From the NCBI RefSeq assembly GCF_900102925.1, contig NZ_FNKI01000002.1:310001-374000 (forward strand): a stretch of DNA of 64,000 nt. Reading direction: 5' to 3'. The position numbers were made by a program, and so were the translations under genes. The notes under the pieces were generated by a model, which saw nothing but the letters and a program-made list of their open reading frames with translations, did no database searches and was not told the DNA's origin. Position 1 is the first letter of the stretch, and the number at the start of each line of letters is the position of its first letter. The stretch comes from Flagellimonas zhangzhouensis. GTDB taxonomy: Bacteria > Bacteroidota > Bacteroidia > Flavobacteriales > Flavobacteriaceae. Below are positions 37,999 to 47,943 of this stretch, in pieces.

Positions 37999-38847
37999 CT
38001 ATGAAAAAATAACCGTTTTGTTATTGTACACCATGGTTTTTCGAGCTACATGCAGTTGCACGGCACGAGATAGCACAATCCGCTCCAAATCTCGTCCTTT
38101 GGCAATAAAATCCTTAACCGAGTGGGTGTGTGAGACGGTGGTCACGTCTTGCTCAATAATAGGACCAGCATCTAAATCTTCGGTAACATAATGACTGGTG
38201 GCTCCAATAATCTTGACCCCTCTTTCAAAAGCGGCATGGTAGGGTTTTGCGCCTGCAAAGGCAGGTAAAAAGGAATGGTGGATATTGATGATGCGTTGCG
38301 GAAACTGATCGATCACCTTTGGTGATACAATTTGCATGTATCGTGCAAGAACAATAAAATCAACCTTGTATTTTTTCAATAACTCGAGTTGTTGATCCTC
38401 GGCTTCAGCTTTGGTTTCCTTGGTCACGGGAATATGAAAGAAAGGTATATTGAATTGCTCTGCTACATACTCCAAATCTTTATGATTGCTCAAAATAAAA
38501 GGGATTTCCACTGAAAGCTCCCCCGAATTGTATCGGCTTAGCAAATCATAAAGACAGTGATTGTATTTAGAGACAAAAATGGCCATTTTTGGCTGGTATT
38601 CGTCCGTGTAGGCATCCCATTCCATGTCAAAGGGTTCTGCCAGTTCAGTGGCAAAGCCTTTTTTGAAATCAACCAAATCCAATTCTTGTTCAAATTCACA
38701 TTTTAGGCGCATAAAAAACACCCCTGCCTGTTTGTCCACATGCTGGTCCAAATACACTACATTCCCAGTTTGTTGGTGAATATAGGTAGTCACAGAGCGA
38801 ATGATACCCGATTGATCGGGGCAATGAATAAGAACGGTAAGCTTCAT
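37999..38847 (-). CDS. purU: Formyltetrahydrofolate deformylase
   Basis: The 282-residue enzyme releases formate from 10-formyl-tetrahydrofolate. It has an N-terminal ACT domain (about 1-80, LTVLIHCPDQSGIIRSVT) and a C-terminal formyl-transferase-like domain with NIHHSFLPAFAGAKPYHAAF and GATSHYVTEDLDAGPIIEQD, holding the catalytic Asn, His and Asp set. Full length, monocistronic, convergent with the starch arm. Confidence 0.96.
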   Translation of the reverse strand: MKLTVLIHCPDQSGIIRSVTTYIHQQTGNVVYLDQHVDKQAGVFFMRLKCEFEQELDLVDFKKGFATELAEPFDMEWDAYTDEYQPKMAIFVSKYNHCLYDLLSRYNSGELSVEIPFILSNHKDLEYVAEQFNIPFFHIPVTKETKAEAEDQQLELLKKYKVDFIVLARYMQIVSPKVIDQFPQRIINIHHSFLPAFAGAKPYHAAFERGVKIIGATSHYVTEDLDAGPIIEQDVTTVSHTHSVKDFIAKGRDLERIVLSRAVQLHVARKTMVYNNKTVIFS

Positions 38848-38988
38848 ATCCTTAAATTAGAGGGTAAAATTATGGTATTCAAAAAAGTAAGCCCAAGAGA
38901 AAGCTATTTTTTATAATATTCTAATCAAAATTAAAAATCAATTGCATTTTCTTTAAATTGCAAAGCAAATTGAGACCTTTTATTGCAG

Positions 38989-41900
38989 ATGGAACAAATT
39001 AAACCCTATCAGCCTAAACATAAAATTAGAATTGTAACCGCAGCATCCTTGTTCGATGGGCATGATGCGGCCATCAATATTATGAGAAGAATCATTCAGG
39101 CCACTGGTGTTGAGGTGATTCATTTAGGGCACGATAGGAGTGTGGCCGAAGTAGTGGATTGCGCCATTCAAGAAGATGCGAATGCCATTGCGATGACTTC
39201 CTACCAAGGCGGACACAACGAATATTTTAGGTACATGTTTGATTTGCTGCAGGAAAGGGGAGCAAGTCATATCAAGATTTTTGGCGGTGGTGGTGGCGTT
39301 ATTCTTCCAGAAGAAATCAAAGAATTGATGGCTTATGGCATCGAACGTATTTACTCCCCAGATGATGGTCGGGAAATGGGATTGCAAGGTATGATCAATG
39401 ATTTGGTAGAGCGATGTGATACTGCGGTGCCCGATTTGGAGCTTCCCAAAGGGAAGAATTTGGAGGAAGAATTAAATGCAAAGCATCCCAATACGTTGGC
39501 GCGTTTGATTTCATTGGCCGAAAATCGCCATGAGGAATTTGAAAAATACCAATCTCAAATTGAAATGGCTCAAGGCAATGTTCCAGTTTTGGGAATCACG
39601 GGTACTGGTGGAGCAGGAAAATCAAGTTTGGTGGATGAGTTGGTGCGCCGATTTTTGATGGATTTCCCTGAAAAAAATATTGGAATTATTTCCGTAGATC
39701 CGTCCAAACGAAAAACGGGAGGAGCCCTTTTAGGAGATAGAATCCGAATGAACGCTATCAACAGCGAAAGGGTATATATGCGTTCTTTGGCCACGCGTCA
39801 GTCTAATTTGGCTTTATCCAAGCACGTTGCAGAGGCGGTTCAAGTGCTGAAAGCGGCAAAATACGATTTGATTGTACTGGAAACCTCAGGAATTGGTCAA
39901 TCCGATACCGAAATTTTGGAACACAGCGATGTTTCCCTTTATGTGATGACGCCCGAATTTGGTGCAGCAACCCAATTGGAGAAAATCGACATGCTGGATT
40001 TTGCCGATATCGTTGCAATCAACAAGTTTGACAAACGTGGTGCATTGGATGCGCTACGGGATGTGAAAAAGCAGTACGCTCGTAACCACGGTTTATGGCA
40101 CACCAACGAAGATGAACTGCCCATTTTTGGGACTATCGCTTCCCAATTCAATGATCCAGGCATGAACAACCTTTATAAAAAGGTGATGGATACTTTGGTG
40201 GAAAAAGCTGGGGCGACCTTACACTCAACCATGGAAGTGACCGAAGAGATGGCGGAGAAAATCTATGTGATTCCACCAGCACGAACTAGGTACTTATCCG
40301 AAATCGCAGAAACTAATAGAGGATACGATTCCAAAGCAAAAGAAGAGGCCAATGTTGCCCAAAAATTATACGGTATCTTTTTGACATTAACATCTACTTT
40401 GGAACTGGACCAAGAAAAAGCAGAGGAGCTGTTTTTGGATAAATCAGGATTGAACGAAGAGGTAATTGAATCCCATATCAAAACTGAAGATTCCAAAGCA
40501 TTGGTGAAACTACTCATCAAGGAATTTGATCGTGTGAAAATGCACCTCAATCCGCACAATTGGGAAGCCATTTTAAAATGGAGGGAAAAAGTGAACCGCT
40601 ACAAAGCGGAAATCTATTCCTTTAAGGTGAGGGACAAAGAAGTCAAGATAAAAACCCATACCGAATCGCTCTCGCATAGTCAAATCCCTAAAATATCGTT
40701 GCCTAAATACAAAGCTTGGGGTGATATTTTGCAATGGATTTTGCAAGAGAATGTTCCTGGAGAATTCCCATTTACGGCTGGATTGTATCCCTTTAAAAGA
40801 GAAGGGGAGGACCCCACTCGAATGTTTGCAGGGGAAGGTGGTCCTGAGCGAACCAATCGCCGATTCCATTATGTAAGTATGGATATGCCTGCAAAACGCT
40901 TGTCCACCGCTTTCGATTCAGTGACCTTATATGGAAACGACCCCGACCATCGCCCCGATATTTACGGGAAAATCGGAAATGCAGGAGTTTCCATTTGCTG
41001 TTTGGATGATGCTAAAAAACTCTATTCTGGGTTTGACCTAAGCAGTCCTATGACCTCGGTGAGTATGACCATTAATGGTCCTGCACCCATGCTGTTGGCC
41101 TTTTTTATGAATGCCGCGATTGACCAAAACTGCGAAAAATACATCATAGACAATGGTCTAGAGCAAGAGGTTTCAAACAAAATCAAATCCATTTTTAAGG
41201 AGAAGGGAACTGAGCAGCCAAGTTATTATGGAGAACTTCCTAAAGGAAATGACGGCTTAGGTTTGATGCTGTTGGGTGTCACGGGAGATCAAGTGCTTCC
41301 AAAGGAAGTTTACCAAGAGATTAAGGTTAAGACCTTGAACCAAGTTCGCGGAACGGTTCAGGCCGATATCTTAAAAGAGGACCAAGCGCAGAACACTTGT
41401 ATTTTTTCGACTGAATTTGCCTTGAAACTCATGGGTGACGTTCAAGAATATTTTATTGAACAACAAGTGCGTAATTTCTATTCCGTTTCCATTTCGGGCT
41501 ATCATATTGCTGAGGCAGGTGCCAATCCGATTACGCAATTGGCGTTTACGCTATCCAATGGGTTCACTTATGTGGAATATTATTTGAGCCGTGGCATGGA
41601 CATCAATAAATTTGGCCCGAACCTTTCATTTTTCTTTTCCAATGGAGTAGATCCAGAATACGCGGTAATTGGTCGTGTGGCCCGACGTATTTGGTCCAAA
41701 GCTTTAAAAGAGAAATATGGAGCCAATTCACGGGCGCAAATGTTGAAGTACCACATTCAAACTTCAGGAAGAAGTTTGCATGCGCAGGAAATTGATTTCA
41801 ACGATATCCGTACCACGCTTCAAGCATTGTATGCGATTTATGACAACTGTAATTCCTTGCATACCAACGCTTACGATGAGGCAATTACCACCCCTACCGA

Positions 41901-42447
41901 AGAATCTGTCCGTCGTGCGATGGCCATTCAGTTGATTATCAACAAAGAGCTGGGCTTGGCCAAAAATGAGAATCCAATTCAAGGTTCATTTATTATTGAA
42001 GAACTGACCGACTTGGTAGAGGAGGCAGTTTTAATGGAATTTGACCGAATTACAGAACGTGGCGGTGTACTTGGGGCGATGGAAACCATGTATCAACGTT
42101 CCAAAATTCAGGAAGAGAGCTTGCATTATGAAACCTTGAAGCACTCTGGGGAATATCCAATTATTGGCGTAAATACCTTTTTAAGTTCTAAAGGTTCACC
42201 GACTATTTTACCTGCAGAGGTTATTCGCGCTACGGAAACTGAAAAGGAAAATCAAATTAAAACCTTGCAAAACCTTCATAAAAGGGAAGCGAATGAAGCC
42301 GAAAAGCAATTGAATGAGCTACAGCAAACTGCCATCAACAATGAGAATATCTTTGAAAAATTGATGGAGGTAGCCAAGCATTGTTCGTTAGGACAAATCA
42401 CAGAGGCGTTGTTCCAAGTAGGAGGGCAGTACCGAAGAAATATGTAA
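38989..42447 (+). CDS. icmF: Fused acyl-CoA mutase with G-protein chaperone (IcmF-like)
   Basis: I choose ATG 38989 (1152 residues). Three parts are fused: an N-terminal adenosylcobalamin-binding domain with DGHDAAI (about 20-26), a MeaB/ArgK-type GTPase with P-loop GTGGAGKSS (about 205-213) and NKFDKRG, and a C-terminal methylmalonyl-CoA-mutase-type barrel (about 560-1080, with [13 protein letters not shown] [14 protein letters not shown]). IcmF enzymes interconvert isobutyryl-CoA and butyryl-CoA or related acyl-CoAs using B12; the G domain loads and repairs the cofactor. The exact acyl substrate cannot be read here. Confidence 0.95.
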   Translation: MEQIKPYQPKHKIRIVTAASLFDGHDAAINIMRRIIQATGVEVIHLGHDRSVAEVVDCAIQEDANAIAMTSYQGGHNEYFRYMFDLLQERGASHIKIFGGGGGVILPEEIKELMAYGIERIYSPDDGREMGLQGMINDLVERCDTAVPDLELPKGKNLEEELNAKHPNTLARLISLAENRHEEFEKYQSQIEMAQGNVPVLGITGTGGAGKSSLVDELVRRFLMDFPEKNIGIISVDPSKRKTGGALLGDRIRMNAINSERVYMRSLATRQSNLALSKHVAEAVQVLKAAKYDLIVLETSGIGQSDTEILEHSDVSLYVMTPEFGAATQLEKIDMLDFADIVAINKFDKRGALDALRDVKKQYARNHGLWHTNEDELPIFGTIASQFNDPGMNNLYKKVMDTLVEKAGATLHSTMEVTEEMAEKIYVIPPARTRYLSEIAETNRGYDSKAKEEANVAQKLYGIFLTLTSTLELDQEKAEELFLDKSGLNEEVIESHIKTEDSKALVKLLIKEFDRVKMHLNPHNWEAILKWREKVNRYKAEIYSFKVRDKEVKIKTHTESLSHSQIPKISLPKYKAWGDILQWILQENVPGEFPFTAGLYPFKREGEDPTRMFAGEGGPERTNRRFHYVSMDMPAKRLSTAFDSVTLYGNDPDHRPDIYGKIGNAGVSICCLDDAKKLYSGFDLSSPMTSVSMTINGPAPMLLAFFMNAAIDQNCEKYIIDNGLEQEVSNKIKSIFKEKGTEQPSYYGELPKGNDGLGLMLLGVTGDQVLPKEVYQEIKVKTLNQVRGTVQADILKEDQAQNTCIFSTEFALKLMGDVQEYFIEQQVRNFYSVSISGYHIAEAGANPITQLAFTLSNGFTYVEYYLSRGMDINKFGPNLSFFFSNGVDPEYAVIGRVARRIWSKALKEKYGANSRAQMLKYHIQTSGRSLHAQEIDFNDIRTTLQALYAIYDNCNSLHTNAYDEAITTPTEESVRRAMAIQLIINKELGLAKNENPIQGSFIIEELTDLVEEAVLMEFDRITERGGVLGAMETMYQRSKIQEESLHYETLKHSGEYPIIGVNTFLSSKGSPTILPAEVIRATETEKENQIKTLQNLHKREANEAEKQLNELQQTAINNENIFEKLMEVAKHCSLGQITEALFQVGGQYRRNM

Positions 42448-42460
42448 GGAAAATTTTGTT

Positions 42461-42853
42461 TTAGTTGATCAAGGACTTTCTCCACTTCTTAAAAGAAATT
42501 CTGAAAATTCGGATCTCTTTGCGAAGCAGGTTCAGATATTCCTTTTCTTTAACTCCGTCTCTTTCCAACCCGTTGCAATAGGCCAAAATGTTTCGGGTCA
42601 TAATGTTGATGTAGGCCAAACTTTTCATTCGAACTGAAGGGCAATTGCTCAAAGCAGCTTGCTCCAATTCTTTGGTGATCAAGTCAGCATCAATCAATAA
42701 AGATTTTGAAAGGTCGTCACGGAACGAATCAATTTTACGCAAGGATAAAATCTCACGGTTTTGGGCAAAGTACGCCGCCACAGCTTCGCTCAAGTCACGA
42801 AGTGCCAAAGATTTACGGTATACGACCAAGGAATTAAGAGAACTTCTCTCCAT
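42461..42853 (-). CDS. Hypothetical all-helical protein, 130 aa
   Basis: A soluble, basic, probably four-helix protein with no signal peptide; recognisable stretches are SLVVYRKSLALRDLSEAV and RKEIRIFRISFKKWRKSL. I do not recognise a named family. It lies convergent to icmF (13-bp gap) and divergent from the Lrp-family regulator, which itself might control it. Confidence 0.7.
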   Translation of the reverse strand: MERSSLNSLVVYRKSLALRDLSEAVAAYFAQNREILSLRKIDSFRDDLSKSLLIDADLITKELEQAALSNCPSVRMKSLAYINIMTRNILAYCNGLERDGVKEKEYLNLLRKEIRIFRISFKKWRKSLIN

Positions 42854-42975
42854 TTTTCAAAAGCAATTTTGTAGTATAAAATTACGGACGAATCAAAAAT
42901 TATTACTTTTGTTATTAAAGCAATAATTTGGTTTTGCTTTCGATTATAAATAATTAATCATTTTTTTCCTTTTAT

Positions 42976-43425
42976 ATGAAGATAGATGAGCTTAACTGGC
43001 AAATATTAGGTCTGTTGCAACAAAATGCAAGGGAGTCTTTTGCCCATATTGGTCGAAAAGTTGGCCTGACTCCTCCAGCGGTTGCGGAACGTGTAAAGAA
43101 AATGGAGGACCTTGGGATCATTGAGGGTTATGGTGCCAATATTTCGTACGGAAAGGTGGGGTATCAGTTAAAGGCTATCATTATGTTGCGTGCCTTTATG
43201 GGAAAATTGAAGCCTTTTTTAGATAAGGTGAAAAACTTTCAAGAAGTGGTGAATTGTTATCGAATTACGGGAAACGAAAACATTATTATGGAAGTAGTTT
43301 TGAGAGATCAGGCCCATTTGGAAAAATTTATTGACGAGCTTATCGTTTATGGAGAGTGTAGAACACACATTGTATTGTCCAATGTGGTAGCGCAATCGGC
43401 CATTAAAAAAAGTAGACCTATATAG
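42976..43425 (+). CDS. Lrp/AsnC family transcriptional regulator
   Basis: The 149-residue protein has an N-terminal helix-turn-helix (NARESFAHIGRKVGLTPPAV, about 17-36) and a C-terminal RAM domain for small-molecule binding (about 65-145). The family senses amino acids or other metabolites. Adjacent genes are icmF (branched-chain/odd-chain metabolism) and a hypothetical protein, so control of icmF is conceivable. A TACTTTTG box at 42904-42911 may be its -7 element. Confidence 0.94.
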   Translation: MKIDELNWQILGLLQQNARESFAHIGRKVGLTPPAVAERVKKMEDLGIIEGYGANISYGKVGYQLKAIIMLRAFMGKLKPFLDKVKNFQEVVNCYRITGNENIIMEVVLRDQAHLEKFIDELIVYGECRTHIVLSNVVAQSAIKKSRPI

Positions 43426-43488
43426 GATTTGTTTAGTACCTTAAAGTTGTCAACTGGTTTTGGCCAGATTTTTGATATGAAGATTACT

Positions 43489-44922
43489 ATGAAAAACACT
43501 AGCCTAATTCTATTCCTTTCCATTTTTTGGATAACAGCTGTTTCTTCTCAACAGCTTGTTTTAAAGAAAGGAGAAATCATCCAAGACCTCAAAATCAAAG
43601 ACTCAATTGGGAATACCTATTCGCTTTATCTGCCTACTTCTTTTAGTATGGATAAAGAGTGGCCGCTGCTCATGGTTTTTGATGTAGATTCAAACGATAA
43701 CGAAGCTTTGGCCATGTTTGCATTTGCTGCAGAGAGCCAAGGTTATGTTTTGGCAGCTCCAAAATTGAACGATTCTATATCACTTACCGATAATATGTTG
43801 ATTACGGGTAAGGTGATGAAAGAGGTTACAACAATAATCCCAGTTCAACCAAATCGAATTTATGCTGCGGGTTCCGACTCGGGTGGACGTTTCGCAACTT
43901 TGGTTCCTATTTTAATGCGAAATGTGAATGGGGTTTTGTGCATCAGTGCAACATTGGCAAATAGAGAACTTTTGGATTTGAAGGAGCCGTTTCATTTTGT
44001 AGGGATTGTGAGCAGGGATAATTTCAACTATACGGCAATGCTCATGGACACTAAATTATTAGATCGGTTAAAAATGCCTAATCAGACCTTATTGTATGAT
44101 GGTGAAAATATTTGGCCTGGGACCAGTTATATTGAAAAAGGGATGGAGTTGTTTACCCTAGCTGATATGGCCAAGAATAAAATTCCAAAGGATACAGCTT
44201 TTATAGAGAATGCATTTCAACAAGATATTTTCAAAGTAAACGCTCTCCGAAGTAAAGGAGATCTGTTATTGGCCGAGCAATATCTTACCGAAATGATGTC
44301 GATGTACGGAGCCCATAAAAATTTGGACTCGCTTAGATCAGTGCAAAAAAGTGTAAGGCGGGATAAAAATTATAGGGTACAGAAACGTACGGAAAATGCA
44401 GTTTTTTTAAAAGAGGCCTTATTGAAGGAAGATTATCAATATTATATGGATGACGATGTGTACACCTATAATTTCAATAATTTGGGATGGTGGAATCATC
44501 AAATGGGGGAGATCAAAAAGTTTGTTGATGGAACTGATCGATTGGAGCAACAAATGGGAAATCGTTTGTATGGCTATGTGAATGCATTGGCCGAGGATAA
44601 CATTGAGATGATTTCTTCGGAAAAGCAAGTGGATGAAAATGCCTTGGCATTTTTGTATATGTTGAAGACCATAATTGAGCCTGATAATTTTGAATTCTAC
44701 CTGAAAACGGTATCACTAAGTGCCAAGAACGAGGATTATGGTACTTCACTTTTTTATTTGGAGGAATTGTTGAAAAAAGGCTTCAAAGACACGGATAAAC
44801 TTTATGCATTAGAGCATACGGCCTTACTCCGAATAACTCCTGAATTTAATGAACTGGTTTCAAAATACTTGAAGGACGCCAGATACGATATTGACCAAAA
44901 TGAAGGGGCTAAAGAAAATTAG
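43489..44922 (+). CDS. Secreted alpha/beta hydrolase-like protein with helical C-terminal region
   Basis: I start at ATG 43489 (477 residues), which begins the signal peptide (MKNTSLILFLSIFWITAVSSQQ); the ATG at 43477 is also possible, and the frame open to 43429 begins with TTG. The N-terminal half has an esterase/PHB-depolymerase-like order: a LPLYLP-type strand, MVFDVDSND, then the nucleophile elbow GSDSGGR. The second half (about 280-477) is helical, resembling TPR-like repeats. Substrate unknown. A DUF1684 lipoprotein follows on the same strand. Confidence 0.72.
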   Translation: MKNTSLILFLSIFWITAVSSQQLVLKKGEIIQDLKIKDSIGNTYSLYLPTSFSMDKEWPLLMVFDVDSNDNEALAMFAFAAESQGYVLAAPKLNDSISLTDNMLITGKVMKEVTTIIPVQPNRIYAAGSDSGGRFATLVPILMRNVNGVLCISATLANRELLDLKEPFHFVGIVSRDNFNYTAMLMDTKLLDRLKMPNQTLLYDGENIWPGTSYIEKGMELFTLADMAKNKIPKDTAFIENAFQQDIFKVNALRSKGDLLLAEQYLTEMMSMYGAHKNLDSLRSVQKSVRRDKNYRVQKRTENAVFLKEALLKEDYQYYMDDDVYTYNFNNLGWWNHQMGEIKKFVDGTDRLEQQMGNRLYGYVNALAEDNIEMISSEKQVDENALAFLYMLKTIIEPDNFEFYLKTVSLSAKNEDYGTSLFYLEELLKKGFKDTDKLYALEHTALLRITPEFNELVSKYLKDARYDIDQNEGAKEN

Positions 44923-44972
44923 GATTCCCAAGTTTTAATTGGAGAGCGTATTTTTGCACAAAGCTTTTCCAG

Positions 44973-45614
44973 ATGAAATATGCAGTCTTACTTTTTGGTT
45001 GTCTTTTAATGGCTTGTGGCCAGGGTAAAAAATATCATGATGAGGAGAAATCGGAGGTGAAACCTTCTTCGACATTAATGGCAGATATTTTGGCCTATCA
45101 AAAGGAACAAAACGAAAGTTTTAAAGACCCTGAATCATCACCTTTGCCCGATAAGTACCGTAAAGATTTTGAAGGGCTCGATTTTTTTGCTCCTGATACT
45201 TCCTATGTTGTTAAAGCCAAATTTGTAAGAACCCCGAATGCTGTTCCTTTTTTCAATCCTACCACCACAGATAGAAAGACCCAAGAAGTGGTTTATGGCA
45301 TTGCGTATTTTACCTTAAATGGAGCGGAGCATCAATTGGAAGTATACCAAAGTTTGGATTTATTGGATGATGAGGAATATGAAGATTATTTATTTTTACC
45401 TTTTTTGGATGAGACCAATGGTGAGGAAACCTATGGAGGTGGAAGGTATATTGATTTGACCATTCCTGAGGGAGATGCCTTGCTAATTGATTTTAATAAA
45501 GCCTATAATCCGTATTGTGTTTATAATAAAAAGTACTCCTGCCCTCTAGTGCCAAGGCAAAATTATTTGAGAACTAAGGTGAGAGCAGGTGTTCGAGCAT
45601 TTAAAAATAAATAA
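44973..45614 (+). CDS. DUF1684 lipoprotein
   Basis: The 213-residue protein has lipobox LMAC (Cys15) and the conserved DUF1684 core: EGLDFFAPD, YGIAYFTLNGAEHQLEVYQS, LFLPFLDETNGEETYGGGRYIDL and NPYCVYNKKYSCPLVPRQN. Its function is unknown; the family is widespread in Bacteroidota. Its last coding part (45528-45589) is duplicated exactly at 47794-47855. The present C-terminus (AGVRAFKNK) differs from that of the duplicate (AGVKKQ). A TATTTTTG box at 44949-44956 is a possible -7 element. Confidence 0.9.
   Translation: MKYAVLLFGCLLMACGQGKKYHDEEKSEVKPSSTLMADILAYQKEQNESFKDPESSPLPDKYRKDFEGLDFFAPDTSYVVKAKFVRTPNAVPFFNPTTTDRKTQEVVYGIAYFTLNGAEHQLEVYQSLDLLDDEEYEDYLFLPFLDETNGEETYGGGRYIDLTIPEGDALLIDFNKAYNPYCVYNKKYSCPLVPRQNYLRTKVRAGVRAFKNK
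45528..45589 (+). repeat. 62-bp direct repeat, copy 1 (inside DUF1684 gene)
   Basis: These 62 bases are identical base for base to 47794-47855, in the same orientation. Here they are in frame and encode the end of the DUF1684 protein (KKYSCPLVPRQNYLRTKVRAG). The two copies bracket the pair of M57-like metalloprotease genes. Confidence 0.95.
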
Positions 45615-45645
45615 ACCCCTCTATCTTTATTAGATAAAGGGGTTT
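45613..45645. terminator. Bidirectional terminator between DUF1684 and metalloprotease genes
   Basis: AAACCCCT (45613-45620) pairs with AGGGGTTT (45638-45645), with TATCT/AGATA extending the stem around TTATT. It serves the convergent genes on both sides. Confidence 0.85.
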
Positions 45646-45660
45646 ATTGATGTTCATGTG

Positions 45661-46584
45661 TTAAATTCTACATTTAAACTCCACAAACCTAGCCGAATTG
45701 TTGGCACTTGGATAGAGTAAATTATGAGCGTTAATGTCGGCATTGGAAAATCCTTGACCAATATAATTTGGGATTAATAAGGAATTCATTAGTGATGCTC
45801 CATCACTATTCGCTGACCCTGGAATAAAACAACCGTCAGTTTTATCGGTATGTCGATAACCTATTGTATGTCCGAATTCATGCATCATCACTCTAGTAAA
45901 AAGGGGGATGTTGTTAGAAGCATAACTTAGGGAGTTTGTGTTTATCTTTATAGCGTACCCAGGAACTTGAGCAGGTAAGGAGGCACTGGCAAGTGTAGCT
46001 GAATTGTTGGAACTATATAAGTAAACCTCAATGCCATCCCAAGCCCGGATGTCGCAATTTCGGTCTTCTAAAATAAAGGTGAAACGATTGTTCTGGAGGT
46101 TGTTCCAATTATTCATTGCGTTTATAGTTGCTTGCCTCCACGCAAAAGGGACAGACCCACTAATATCTACCGCGATTTCATAAATTTCGTCATCGTGACT
46201 GCAATTTTTTCCTGGACAAAATTCTGCATGAACAGGAGAGGGTGAAAAGGCTCCACAACCATTACTTGCATAATGAGCGGTGAGGTCAATTCCTTGTTGT
46301 TTAATGAAATCAATAGTGTAAAGTAATCCCTCTATTGAAATGGTCATATCATCTTCTAGGATGAATTCATTATTCTTAAAAGCTATGTCATCCTCTTTAA
46401 ACTTTAGGTCATTGATTAAATATTCCTTTAAATGCTGCAAAGAATCCGGTACTTTTTTGTTTGAGTTTGATAGCTCTTCTGGATAATTGATAGATGAGGG
46501 TGTCTGTTCAAGATTTTGATGGTCTTCTGAACAGCTTGTTAGAACACAAATGGCAATACTTGATAATAGAAATAGTTTTTTCAT
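45661..46584 (-). CDS. M57-like zinc metalloprotease lipoprotein (first of pair)
   Basis: I start at ATG 46584 (307 residues, MKKLFLLSS); the upstream open part is the leader. The lipobox is LTSC (Cys18). A propeptide-like region (about 20-130) precedes the protease domain, which has a metzincin-type zinc site MMHEFGHTIGYRHTD (HExxHxxGxxH) and a later MNSLL Met-turn candidate. This matches the dual-action HEIGH (M57) group. Cys pairs in the domain suggest disulfides. It is the second, more distal gene of the pair on the minus strand and lies within the 62-bp repeats. Target unknown. Confidence 0.87.
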   Translation of the reverse strand: MKKLFLLSSIAICVLTSCSEDHQNLEQTPSSINYPEELSNSNKKVPDSLQHLKEYLINDLKFKEDDIAFKNNEFILEDDMTISIEGLLYTIDFIKQQGIDLTAHYASNGCGAFSPSPVHAEFCPGKNCSHDDEIYEIAVDISGSVPFAWRQATINAMNNWNNLQNNRFTFILEDRNCDIRAWDGIEVYLYSSNNSATLASASLPAQVPGYAIKINTNSLSYASNNIPLFTRVMMHEFGHTIGYRHTDKTDGCFIPGSANSDGASLMNSLLIPNYIGQGFSNADINAHNLLYPSANNSARFVEFKCRI

Positions 46585-46607
46585 AGTATAATATTTATGG
46601 GTTAAGT
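46569..46607 (-). repeat. Conserved leader of the first metalloprotease gene
   Basis: This 39-bp stretch spanning the start codon matches 47666-47704 in front of the second metalloprotease gene at 37 of 39 positions, including about 20 bp of untranslated leader. It indicates a recent tandem duplication of the gene with its promoter-proximal region. Confidence 0.8.
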
Positions 46608-46778
46608 TTAGATTTTGAAAAAGGAACTGCTGCAACAAATCAAATAGATAAGTTGTGTTGAAATCAAAGAAAAGAGGTTGAAATAATGTGTTCTCCTACC
46701 TTTTACTAGTAAAGCATAATAATTTGTGGACCTGAATGTGGTAGGTATGAATGTTTTTAATTGAAACTGAAAAATACT

Positions 46779-47681
46779 TTACCAAAGATTAGATAGTGCA
46801 ATAATATCATAATTAGTAAATTCTCCTGTTTCATCATCGTTGAAACAGGCTTTCATAATTGAATTTATATCTATATTAAAGGTTTGGGGTGTGCCTGGGA
46901 TATGTATTGCACCATAACTTCCCTGTCCTTCATTTCCGCCAATCCCACATGATATACTTCTATTAAAGTAATCTGTATGTCTTAGCCCTATACAATGACC
47001 AAGTTCATGAGTCATTACATGTTCAACAACATCAGTCCCAAAGTCGTCACCTAAGTAAGTATTTAAATGTATGCGATTGTATGGTTTACCATTGTTATAT
47101 GGATAACCTGAAAGTCCACCTTCACCAGAAAAGTTTGAAACCAAAATACAATTTGGATCATTAGAGCAATTTTTTCTTGCACCTGCTGTTGTGGCAGTAA
47201 TTAATGTAAAGTTTATTCCTAGATTTAGGTTGTTGTAATTTTGAATTGCACGTTGAATACCAGTATTTATAGTTCCATATAATAAAGGGTACGAAGAAAT
47301 AGCTACAGTATAGTTGTTCGGATTTGCTATCACGGTTGTCCTATATTGACTTGTTAAACTACCTGTTTTTTCTAATGCTTGTATGGGTAGGTGATTAGAA
47401 AGTTCATTAGCCTTTAATTCAATATCACCTTCCATAATATAACTTATGTAATTCTCATTAGTTAAAGTATTATGGTTTTCAAATACTTTTGCGATACTAC
47501 CACCAAATCCTAATTTTTGCAACAAATTAATATCATTGGCTGGAATTTCATATTCAACAAGTAGATTGGAGATAATCTGAGATTCGTAGAATTGTTGGGT
47601 AGATTCGTCTAAATTTTGGGATTCTTTAGTACATGAAAGTATTAAAAAGAAGGATACAGAAATAAGAAATAGTTTTTTCAT
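46779..47681 (-). CDS. M57-like zinc metalloprotease lipoprotein (second of pair)
   Basis: The 300-residue protein has lipobox LILSC and a propeptide-like region, followed by a protease domain with HELGHCIGLRHTDYFNRS and the family pattern GQGSYGAIHIPGTPQ ... SIMKACFND ... FTNYDIIALSNLW at the end, strongly typical of Pfam Peptidase_M57. It is clearly paralogous to the gene at 45661-46584 but diverged. The region is visibly more AT-rich than its neighbours. Its upstream leader matches that of its paralogue. Confidence 0.92.
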   Translation of the reverse strand: MKKLFLISVSFFLILSCTKESQNLDESTQQFYESQIISNLLVEYEIPANDINLLQKLGFGGSIAKVFENHNTLTNENYISYIMEGDIELKANELSNHLPIQALEKTGSLTSQYRTTVIANPNNYTVAISSYPLLYGTINTGIQRAIQNYNNLNLGINFTLITATTAGARKNCSNDPNCILVSNFSGEGGLSGYPYNNGKPYNRIHLNTYLGDDFGTDVVEHVMTHELGHCIGLRHTDYFNRSISCGIGGNEGQGSYGAIHIPGTPQTFNIDINSIMKACFNDDETGEFTNYDIIALSNLW

Positions 47682-47704
47682 AGTATAAAATTTATAGGTT
47701 AAGT
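47666..47704 (-). repeat. Conserved leader of the second metalloprotease gene
   Basis: Counterpart of 46569-46607 (37 of 39 identical). The untranslated part reads ACTTAACCTATAAATTTTATACT before the ATG when read in two pieces on the minus strand: ACTTAACC and TATAAATTTTATACT. Confidence 0.8.
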
Positions 47705-47793
47705 ATGACCTAAAACTATGAAAAATACTATAACAATATTTTTAAAATAAGTTATATAAGTGTAAGTAAATCAAGTGAATATGGGGTAGTGTA

Positions 47794-47871
47794 AAAAAGT
47801 ACTCCTGCCCTCTAGTGCCAAGGCAAAATTATTTGAGAACTAAGGTGAGAGCAGGAGTGAAAAAACAGTAA
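47794..47871 (+). pseudogene. 3' remnant of a DUF1684 gene (62-bp direct repeat, copy 2)
   Basis: Bases 47794-47855 are identical to the 3' part of the DUF1684 gene and remain in frame, continuing AGVKKQ to a stop at 47869-47871. Upstream the frame meets a TGA at 47776-47778 and there is no start codon, so it is not expressed as a protein. It is either the displaced original tail of the DUF1684 gene or the stump of a deleted paralogue. Confidence 0.88.
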
Positions 47872-47888
47872 TAAGGACTAGGAACAAA

Positions 47889-47921
47889 AAAAGCCTTAAT
47901 CCAGTGGAGTAAGGCTTTTTT
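47889..47921 (-). terminator. Terminator of the porin gene
   Basis: AAGCCTTA and TAAGGCTT form a stem around ATCCAGTGGAG, flanked by A- and T-runs on either strand. It lies 23 bp after the porin stop on the minus strand. Confidence 0.85.
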
Positions 47922-47943
47922 GTTTTCATAGAGGTATGTTTTT

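Noticed and set aside
40000..42447. Frameshift in the long icmF gene
   Set aside because: The reading frame is continuous through the G-domain and mutase domain, with all expected motifs in one frame.
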